A stretch of DNA of 5,527 nucleotides from Flavobacteriales bacterium UBA2669 (lineage in GTDB: Bacteria; Bacteroidota; Bacteroidia; Flavobacteriales_E; Vicingaceae): positions 1-5,527 of the forward strand of contig DEMN01000002.1 of assembly GCA_002359215.1 (NCBI GenBank), given 5' to 3'. The translations under genes were made by a program, and so were the position numbers. How positions within the stretch are numbered: the first letter of the stretch is position 1; the number at the start of each line of letters is the position of its first letter. Shown here one piece after another: positions 1 through 5,527 of the stretch. The notes beneath the pieces were generated by a model. It had not been told where the DNA came from and ran no database searches. It saw nothing but the letters and a program-made list of their open reading frames with translations.

Positions 1-1637
1 GCATCGGTAAAGTTGGCGGTAAAGTTACTGGTTACCCAGCCTGTTGGAGCTGAAATTGAAGTGGTGGGTGGAATTATATCAGGAGAAACAGCATTCCAAC
101 TGATACTATATCCCGGTGCTGTTGTAGCACAATCAGAACGAAACTCGATTAACACTGCACTTCCGTTTACAGTAAAAGTTGAAGGAATAGATGTCCCTGT
201 ATATTCTCCTATTTTTGGCGAAAACACACTAGTTCCATTATAAATATAAAGGTAATCCCACGTGTTTTCAACATCAAACTGATTAATGGTAAGGTTAATT
301 TGGTTAGTACCAGTCGGCTGAATTAATTGCAAAGTACGTTCATCATTAGTATAATTTCCACTTGCTCCGCCTAAATCAGTAATTGTTCCAGAAGATGCTG
401 TATAATTAGTAACTGTTGTAGTATTATTTAAATGTTTGTAGTAATAATCCCAATCCCAATTTTGACCCGGATCAGTATGAGACTGATTAGGGTAATGTTG
501 ATGTCCTTTAATTTTCACACAACTTCCTGGAATTCCTGCAACGTTGTATCTTGTAAATCTTGACCAAGGAAAATAAGCTGTTCTCAACGCACTAATTCCA
601 TAACCACTTTGAGTAATATCTTTGGCTAAAGCTGCAGAAGATTGGTACATTGCAGCAGTGTACCATGTAGAATCGTTTACCCATCCTTCGTGTTCAAAAC
701 CAATAGTATAAGGATTTTCTGATCCTACATGCCAAGCTTTGTTAGCTTCTAAAACCACTTGAGTAATTTGTCCGTCTGAAGAACGTAACACATAATGATA
801 AGAAACATTAGAAGAACAGTTATTCGCCCAAGAAATAGCTCCAGCATAACTTCCTTGAATGGTATGAATGGTTACAGCAGAAACAGCTACTCCATTTCTG
901 GAACTATAATTACATGATGTTAGGTTAGTAAGTGCTGGTGGATAATCAGGTGATTTATTACCTACGCTGGAAGTTTGATAAGCATTTCCATTGGCATCTG
1001 TTACGGTTTCATCCGTAACTTTTACATACTTAGCACTTAAAATTCTTAAATTTTCTTTGCCAAAAATTTTCTCCAAACTAAAGTTATGTTGTGGAAAACC
1101 ATACTGAGCTTGTGCTGCTTTATCATTTAAGAAACTATATACCGAATATAAATGTGAGTTTAACGCAAAATCTTGTTGTAACCCATTATAAGGCAATTCA
1201 CTAAGTGTAGCTAAAATAGAAACATGATTTTCAACATTACTTTTATTGCCGCTTACTTGCTGTAATAAGGCATTATAAGCTGCTGCAAAAGCAAGTATAT
1301 TTTGTTGTGGATTATCTATTATTTGCTGAACACTTATTCCTGATAATTGAGCAACATAATTCAGGTTATTTTTAAAATAACCTTCACCATCTAATGTTAA
1401 GCCCATCACACCATAAACCAATGGTAATCCAGCACAACCTTGATCTTCATTTTCTATATGACGAAAACGAGTCATGGTAAACGAAACTGCTTCCAACATT
1501 CCTTTTGGAACTTGTGGATATTGTTGGTACGCTACATCGAATGCATTTTGATGAGGGTTAGTTGGTAAGCTTTGCTGTTGTGCAAATGAGGAATTAAAAA
1601 GGCTAATGCTTAGTACAAGTAAAAATAATTTGTTCAT
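1..1637 (-). CDS. Secreted N-acetylmuramoyl-L-alanine amidase (Amidase_2) with lysozyme-like N-terminal and CUB domains; 3' end beyond window
   Basis: Predicted exported zinc amidase that cuts the bond between N-acetylmuramic acid and L-alanine in peptidoglycan. The frame is open for 545 codons from ATG 1635-1637 and runs off the left edge. The start is chosen because it gives a clean signal peptide (MNKLFLLVLSISLFNSSFA, cleavage about residue 19). Residues ~24-128 resemble a lysozyme/transglycosylase-like helical domain. Residues ~250-400 are Amidase_2: H258 in an IHT motif, H281 in SYHYV, E315/E317 in IGFEHEG, and H379 plus D389 in GHQHYPNQSHTDPG. By family analogy (AmpD, T7 lysozyme) H258, H379 and D389 bind zinc. 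Residues ~418-516 are CUB-like (WDYLYIYNGTS, then EFRSDC and YSISW). A Pro/Thr linker and the start of another domain follow. Residues ~129-249 are unassigned. A C-terminal T9SS signal is plausible but not visible. The amidase call is firm; the N-terminal domain is less sure. Confidence 0.9.
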   Translation of the reverse strand, partial: MNKLFLLVLSISLFNSSFAQQQSLPTNPHQNAFDVAYQQYPQVPKGMLEAVSFTMTRFRHIENEDQGCAGLPLVYGVMGLTLDGEGYFKNNLNYVAQLSGISVQQIIDNPQQNILAFAAAYNALLQQVSGNKSNVENHVSILATLSELPYNGLQQDFALNSHLYSVYSFLNDKAAQAQYGFPQHNFSLEKIFGKENLRILSAKYVKVTDETVTDANGNAYQTSSVGNKSPDYPPALTNLTSCNYSSRNGVAVSAVTIHTIQGSYAGAISWANNCSSNVSYHYVLRSSDGQITQVVLEANKAWHVGSENPYTIGFEHEGWVNDSTWYTAAMYQSSAALAKDITQSGYGISALRTAYFPWSRFTRYNVAGIPGSCVKIKGHQHYPNQSHTDPGQNWDWDYYYKHLNNTTTVTNYTASSGTITDLGGASGNYTNDERTLQLIQPTGTNQINLTINQFDVENTWDYLYIYNGTSVFSPKIGEYTGTSIPSTFTVNGSAVLIEFRSDCATTAPGYSISWNAVSPDIIPPTTSISAPTGWVTSNFTANFTD

Positions 1638-1649
1638 GTTTTTAAAAAG

Positions 1650-1727
1650 TTGTTTGAGTATCAGGGGCAAATATCACTAAAAAAATAGTGCTTTCAAAAA
1701 TTATTTTATTCCCTGGTACTCAAACAA
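1650..1727. repeat. Long imperfect inverted repeat in the intergenic gap (possible terminator stem-loop or short TIR element)
   Basis: The arms are 1650-1666 (tTGTTTGAGTATCAGGG) and 1711-1727 (CCCTGGTACTCAAACAa). They pair at 16 of 17 positions; the exception, 1661/1716, is T/G on the plus strand. The 44-nt loop holds a smaller hairpin (CACTA 1675-1679, A6, TAGTG 1686-1690) and the candidate promoter. The repeat starts 6 nt after the stop codon of the repeat protein, and in the direction of transcription the second arm is followed by ACTTTTT, so it could act as a terminator. A miniature element with terminal inverted repeats is an alternative; I see no clear target-site duplication. Confidence 0.75.
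1668..1698 (-). promoter_or_regulatory. Candidate Bacteroidota-type promoter for the amidase gene
   Basis: On the minus strand TTTG (1695-1698) is followed by a 19-nt spacer and GATATTTG (1668-1675). This matches the Bacteroidota -33 TTTG and -7 TAnnTTTG elements at every fixed position except the first T of the -7 box. Transcription would begin near 1661-1664, giving a leader of about 25 nt. The leader just before ATG is A/T-rich with no Shine-Dalgarno sequence, which is normal in this phylum. It suggests the amidase can be transcribed apart from the upstream gene. Confidence 0.5.
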
Positions 1728-1733
1728 TCTGAA

Positions 1734-2003
1734 CTACCTCATTAAGGTAATAGAGCCTTTCTTAATAATACCTTTTACATCTACAATATAGAAATAGGTA
1801 CCATCAGGAACTTCTTCACCAGCAGTAGTCCTTCCATCCCAACCAATATTTTGTCCTTTAGATTCAAACATTTTCATTCCCCAACGGTTAAAGATTTCAA
1901 TGTTAGTACATGCACTAATCGCTTCGGGTAAATCTAATTTAAATTCGTCATTATGTCCATCTCTATTAGGTGTCAATACACTTGGTGGTGTTAAATTAAA
2001 TTG
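1734..2003 (-). other. Type B T9SS sorting domain (gliding motility-associated C-terminal domain, CHU_C family)
   Basis: The last ~89 residues read as the CHU_C family. Key elements are LTPNRDGHNDEF, CTNIEIFNRWGMKMFES, IGWDGRT, GEEVPDGTYFYIVDVKG and a basic KKGSITLMR end. In known examples this domain directs export across the outer membrane by the T9SS. Almost all Lys and Arg of the visible protein are in this domain, in contrast to the repeats. Confidence 0.95.
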
Positions 2004-5000
2004 TTCTTCAAAACTTAATGATGAAATATTAAATGAAGCTGTATCTAAACAACCATTGGTACTATACGCATTTAAAATAGTAGTAAACGAAGCTCCATAA
2101 GTAAATGTATAGGTTGGGTGCGTTTCATTCGACTGACTACCATCTCCAAATAACCATAAATAGCTATCTGCTCCCGTACTGGTATTATCAAATACAGCTA
2201 ATATTCCATCGCAAGCAGGTGTTGTTTCTACTGTAAAAGCAGCATTTGGTTTATCTTCGGCAGTAACCGTAATTTGTGTTGTGTCAATACAGCTATTGGT
2301 ATCCTGAACAGTAACTGTATAAGTAATGGTTACCGTAGTTGATGTATATGGATTAGAAATATTAGGATTTGACAAATCAGTTGGAGGCGTCCATGTGTAA
2401 GTTGCTCCCGGTGGACCATAAGCTGTTAATTGAATGCTATCGCCAACACAAAGAACTGTATCCGTTAAATTAGGTATAGCAAATACGCTTACTACCACAG
2501 AGTCAGAGTTACTACATGTGTTTGCATCTGTGCCTGTTACATAATAGGTAGTGGTAACTGGAGGGAAAACAAACGGATTAGCAATAGTATTGTTAGTGAT
2601 ATTGGTATTTGGCGTCCATACATAACTTGTTCCTCCTGTAGCATTTAATTGAACTGAGTCTCCATTACAAATATAAACCGTATCGGTTAATCCGGCACTA
2701 ATTGTAGGCAACGGATTTACGGTTACCACAATAGTATCTGTTCCCTCACAAGCATTGGTATCTGTACCCATCACAATATAAGTCGTGGTAACAGTTGGGA
2801 AAGCTAACGGATTTGCAATAGTGGTATCCAACAAGCCTGCACTTGGTGTCCATAGATATCCATTTCCTCCTGAAGCTTGCAATTGAGCAGTATCTCCTAT
2901 ACAAATAGCTACATCAGTACCTGCATTTATAGTTGGTAAGGCATTAATGGTAATGGTAACAGAATCAACATTTGAACATCCGTTCGTATCAACACCTGTA
3001 ACTTGGTAAGTAGTAGTGGTAATAGGTGATGCTATTGGATTCGGAATGTTAGCATTATTTAATGTTGCAGCAGGAACCCATGTATAAGCACTTCCACCCG
3101 TAGCATTTAACTGAACTGAAACTCCCGAACAAACTGCTGTATCGCTAAAGGCTGTTATGGTTGGTAAAGCATTTACATTTACTACTACTGTATCTGTATT
3201 TGAGCAGCTATTGGTATCTGTTCCTGTTACAACATAAGAAGTAGTAACAGTTGGAAATGCCAACGGATTAGCAATAGTAGTATCCGATAAACCTGCACTT
3301 GGCGTCCATAGATAGCTCGAAGCTCCTGTAGCTTGTAATTGAGCAGTATCTCCATCACATATTGACACATCATTTCCTGCATTTATGGTTGGCAATGGAT
3401 TTACAGTAACTAAAACAGTATCACTGTTGTTACATCCATTTGTGTCTAAAACATTAACGATGTAAGAAGTTGTTGCTGTTGGAAAAGCCAACGGATTGAA
3501 AATAGTAGAGTCCGAAAGTGAATTGCCCGGTGACCATACATAACTAGCTCCTCCACTAGCACTCAATTGAACAGTATCTCCAAAACACATACTCAAATCA
3601 TTTCCTGCACTAATGTTAGATATTGGATGTACCGTAATCGTTATTGAATCAGTTGTGGAACAAGTATCGTTAGTAGCGGTAACATAATATGTAGTAGTAA
3701 CTGTTGGGAAAGCTATTGGGTTTGCTGAAGTAGGATTATTTAACGAACCAGCTGGAAACCAATTAAAGGTAGTTCCGGTTACAGAAGTAGGATTTCCTCC
3801 CAACTGAACTGAATCTCCGGAACATATAGTAGTATCGTTAGCTAAACTAATAGGCACCGTATCGTTTGCTGTAACTACAACGCTATCTGTATTAGAACAA
3901 CCGTTAACATCCGTTCCTGTTACTACATAGGTAGTAGTATTCGCAGGAGCAGCCATAGGATTAGAAATGTTAGGATTGCTTAATCCTGCTGTTGGTGACC
4001 AAGTATAGCTCGTTCCTCCATTAGCAAAAATTTGAGCAGAATCTCCTACACATACCCAAACATCTGGGCTTGCAGTAATTGTAGGTAAAGGGTTTATACT
4101 AACTGTTACTGTATCTGTATTGGTACAGTTGTTCGCATCTGTGCCTGTTACAACATAAGTTGTAGTTACTGTCGGGCAAGCGGTTGGATTAGCTATGTTT
4201 GGATTAGACAACCCTGTTGTTGGTGACCATGTGTAACTTGTTCCGCCTGTTGCATTTAATTGTGCACATGCTCCATCACATATCGTAGTATCGTTACTTG
4301 CTGTTATGGTTGGAAGTGGATTAATCGTTATAGTTACACTATCTATATTCGTACAGTTCGCTGCATTGCTAACTGTTACTACATAGGTCGTATTTACTGT
4401 TGGACAAGCGGTTGGGTTAGCAATATTTGGGTTGGATAAGCCTGTTGTTGGCGACCATGAATAAGTTGTGCCTCCTGTTGCATTTAATTGTGCACATGCT
4501 CCATCACATATCGTAGTGTCATTGGTAATGGTGATTACTGGCAGACTTGCTACTGTTACAGTAACTGTGTCTGTATCAACACATCCTAAACCATCTGTAA
4601 CGGTTACTACATAAGTAGTAGTTGTATTAGGAAAGGCTATCGGATTTGCTATGTTTGGATTGGTTAAACTTCCTGCTGGTGTCCATGTGTAACTTGTTCC
4701 TCCTGTAGCATTTAATTGAACTGAGTCTCCTATACAAATAGTCGTATCATTTCCTGCATTAGATGTTGGTAAGGGACTTACTGTTACCACAACTGTATCT
4801 GTATTGGTACAGTTGTTCGCATCTGTGCCTGTTACTACATAAGTTGTAGTTACTGTTGGACAAGCGGTTGGATTGGCTATGTTTGGATTAGACAAGCCTG
4901 TTGTTGGTGACCAACTATAACTTGTTCCTCCTGTTGCATTCAACTGCGCACATGCTCCATCACATATAGTAGTATCGTTACTTGCTGTTATCGTTGGAAG

Positions 5001-5527
5001 TGGATTGATAGTTATAGTTACACTGTCAATATTGGTACAACCTACCGAATCGGTAACAGTTACGTAATAAGTAGTTGGACTTACTGTTGGTGTAGCAGTC
5101 GGATTAGCTATTGTTGTATTATTTAAGGTGCCTGCTGGTGTCCAGCTGTACGTAGATGCACTAGATGGTGTAGTTGGATTCCCTCCTATTATTACTGAAC
5201 TTCCTGTACATATATTGGTGTCATTTCCAGCATCTACTACTGGTGGAGTATTAATGGTGACATTTACAGTATCTGCATTTTCACAACCATTGGTATCTGT
5301 AACCGTTAACACATAAGTAGTATTTACTATTGGGCTTGCTGTTGGATTTGCCAAAGTGCTGTCATTTAATGTTGTCCCAGGACTCCAACTAAAAGTTGAT
5401 CCTGACGGTCCTGATGGTGACCCTCCTATTACTACTGAGCCTACACCACAAATACTCGTGTCTGGTCCTGCATTGGCTGTTGGCAAAGGACTTACTGTTA
5501 CCATAACTGTATCTGTATTGGTACAGT
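1734..5527 (-). CDS. Giant repeat surface protein with PKD module and type B T9SS (gliding motility-associated) C-terminal domain; 5' end beyond window
   Basis: This is the C-terminal 1,263 or so residues of a larger protein; residue numbers here count from the Met at 5502-5504. That Met is not the start: the frame continues to the edge and reads CTNTDTVMVTVSPLP, the end of one more repeat. Residues 9-1086 are fourteen Ig/PKD-like repeats, mostly 76 aa, with motifs DTTIC.GDSVQLNATGG, SYTWTP, NPNIANP, TTTYVVTGTD.N.C and TVTINPLP. Residues ~1087-1162 are a PKD-type module (YLWLFGDGS). Residues ~1168-1256 match the CHU_C / gliding motility-associated C-terminal domain (SVLTPNRDGHNDEF, IEIFNRWG, GWDG, VPDGTYFYIV), the type B T9SS signal also carried by SprB-like adhesins. 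The stop is TAG at 1734-1736. The likely role is a cell-surface or released adhesin or filament; ligand unknown. Type B cargo often needs a SprF/PorP-like partner, which is not in this window. Confidence 0.93.
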   Translation of the reverse strand, partial: CTNTDTVMVTVSPLPTANAGPDTSICGVGSVVIGGSPSGPSGSTFSWSPGTTLNDSTLANPTASPIVNTTYVLTVTDTNGCENADTVNVTINTPPVVDAGNDTNICTGSSVIIGGNPTTPSSASTYSWTPAGTLNNTTIANPTATPTVSPTTYYVTVTDSVGCTNIDSVTITINPLPTITASNDTTICDGACAQLNATGGTSYSWSPTTGLSNPNIANPTACPTVTTTYVVTGTDANNCTNTDTVVVTVSPLPTSNAGNDTTICIGDSVQLNATGGTSYTWTPAGSLTNPNIANPIAFPNTTTTYVVTVTDGLGCVDTDTVTVTVASLPVITITNDTTICDGACAQLNATGGTTYSWSPTTGLSNPNIANPTACPTVNTTYVVTVSNAANCTNIDSVTITINPLPTITASNDTTICDGACAQLNATGGTSYTWSPTTGLSNPNIANPTACPTVTTTYVVTGTDANNCTNTDTVTVSINPLPTITASPDVWVCVGDSAQIFANGGTSYTWSPTAGLSNPNISNPMAAPANTTTYVVTGTDVNGCSNTDSVVVTANDTVPISLANDTTICSGDSVQLGGNPTSVTGTTFNWFPAGSLNNPTSANPIAFPTVTTTYYVTATNDTCSTTDSITITVHPISNISAGNDLSMCFGDTVQLSASGGASYVWSPGNSLSDSTIFNPLAFPTATTSYIVNVLDTNGCNNSDTVLVTVNPLPTINAGNDVSICDGDTAQLQATGASSYLWTPSAGLSDTTIANPLAFPTVTTSYVVTGTDTNSCSNTDTVVVNVNALPTITAFSDTAVCSGVSVQLNATGGSAYTWVPAATLNNANIPNPIASPITTTTYQVTGVDTNGCSNVDSVTITINALPTINAGTDVAICIGDTAQLQASGGNGYLWTPSAGLLDTTIANPLAFPTVTTTYIVMGTDTNACEGTDTIVVTVNPLPTISAGLTDTVYICNGDSVQLNATGGTSYVWTPNTNITNNTIANPFVFPPVTTTYYVTGTDANTCSNSDSVVVSVFAIPNLTDTVLCVGDSIQLTAYGPPGATYTWTPPTDLSNPNISNPYTSTTVTITYTVTVQDTNSCIDTTQITVTAEDKPNAAFTVETTPACDGILAVFDNTSTGADSYLWLFGDGSQSNETHPTYTFTYGASFTTILNAYSTNGCLDTASFNISSLSFEEQFNLTPPSVLTPNRDGHNDEFKLDLPEAISACTNIEIFNRWGMKMFESKGQNIGWDGRTTAGEEVPDGTYFYIVDVKGIIKKGSITLMR
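2019..2246 (-). other. PKD-type module between the repeat array and the sorting domain
   Basis: Residues ~1087-1162 of the repeat protein differ from the preceding units and carry the classic PKD signature: AVFDNTSTGADSYLWLFGDGS, then THPTYTF with a closing beta strand. PKD modules are Ig-like beta sandwiches common in extracellular Bacteroidota proteins, where they act as spacers or binding modules. It sits directly before the T9SS signal, a common arrangement for such cargo. The two Cys (ACDG and NGCLD) could form a disulfide as in the neighbouring repeats. Confidence 0.85.
2247..5480 (-). repeat. Array of 14 in-frame tandem Ig/PKD-like coding repeats (about 228 bp each)
   Basis: Unit boundaries, in order of translation: 5241-5480, 4995-5240, 4767-4994, 4539-4766, 4311-4538, 4083-4310, 3861-4082, 3618-3860, 3390-3617, 3162-3389, 2934-3161, 2706-2933, 2472-2705, 2247-2471. 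Eight units are exactly 76 codons; the others are 74-82. Each has a Cys near position 11 and another near 62, likely one disulfide per unit. Units 1, 2 and 8 carry a longer GG.P..... insert before the SW/NW motif. A further unit is cut by the right edge (5481-5527 is its end). Units 3, 5 and 6 are nearly identical in protein; 10 and 12 also form a close pair. Confidence 0.95.

Noticed and set aside
13..243. Plus-strand open frame of 76 codons
   Set aside because: It lies opposite the amidase CUB and linker coding region and shows no recognisable domain; the minus-strand frame explains the sequence.
1900..2100. Plus-strand open frame of 66 codons
   Set aside because: It is opposite the conserved T9SS sorting domain and the PKD module; no independent support.
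5128..5316. Plus-strand open frame of 62 codons
   Set aside because: It lies opposite repeats 1 and 2 of the large protein and arises from their biased codon composition.
2247..5480. Regularly spaced DNA repeats resembling a CRISPR or satellite array
   Set aside because: The period is about 228 bp, in frame, with codon-level variation and no short identical repeats separated by unique spacers; it is a protein repeat array.
5502..5504. Met codon as the start of the large repeat protein
   Set aside because: The frame stays open to the edge and upstream codons encode the conserved end of another repeat (CTNTDTV). Met replaces a Val of the repeat, and no signal peptide follows it.
1..5527. A new defence, toxin or biosynthetic system
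   Set aside because: Only two genes are visible, both fitting known secreted protein architectures of Bacteroidota; nothing points to immunity, polymorphic toxin or metabolic cluster functions.

Overview
The window looks like chromosome of a member of the Bacteroidota, most likely a flavobacterium-like lineage. The DNA is AT-rich. One gene ends in the C-terminal 'gliding motility-associated' (CHU_C, type B) sorting domain that marks cargo of the type IX secretion system (T9SS), which is found only in Bacteroidota. The only intergenic gap has a Bacteroidota-style promoter (TTTG about 19 nt from a near-TAnnTTTG box) and no Shine-Dalgarno sequence. Genus cannot be decided from what is visible.

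Both genes lie on the minus strand, and each is cut by a window edge. From right to left (direction of transcription): (1) 5527 to 1734 is the 3' part of a very large surface or secreted repeat protein. It has fourteen consecutive Ig/PKD-like repeats of about 76 residues, then one PKD-type module, then the type B T9SS signal. Its true start is upstream of the window; the Met at 5502-5504 is internal to another copy of the repeat. (2) 1733 to 1638 is a 96-bp spacer with a long imperfect inverted repeat that encloses the candidate promoter of the next gene. (3) 1637 to 1 is the 5' part (545 codons) of a secreted N-acetylmuramoyl-L-alanine amidase. It has a signal peptide, a lysozyme/transglycosylase-like helical domain that seems to lack its catalytic Glu, a zinc amidase (Amidase_2) domain and a CUB domain; its C-terminus is off the window.

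Both products are predicted to be exported. The repeat protein is probably an adhesin-like or structural cell-surface filament; the amidase probably cleaves peptidoglycan, either its own during envelope remodelling or that of other cells. A functional link between them is not shown: they are neighbours in the same direction, but the amidase appears to have its own promoter. I see no RNA gene, insertion sequence, CRISPR array or known defence system. The most notable observations are a stretch of more than 1,080 residues with no Lys or Arg, a subset of repeats with a co-occurring extra Cys pair, recent internal repeat duplication, and the stem-loop that encloses a promoter.
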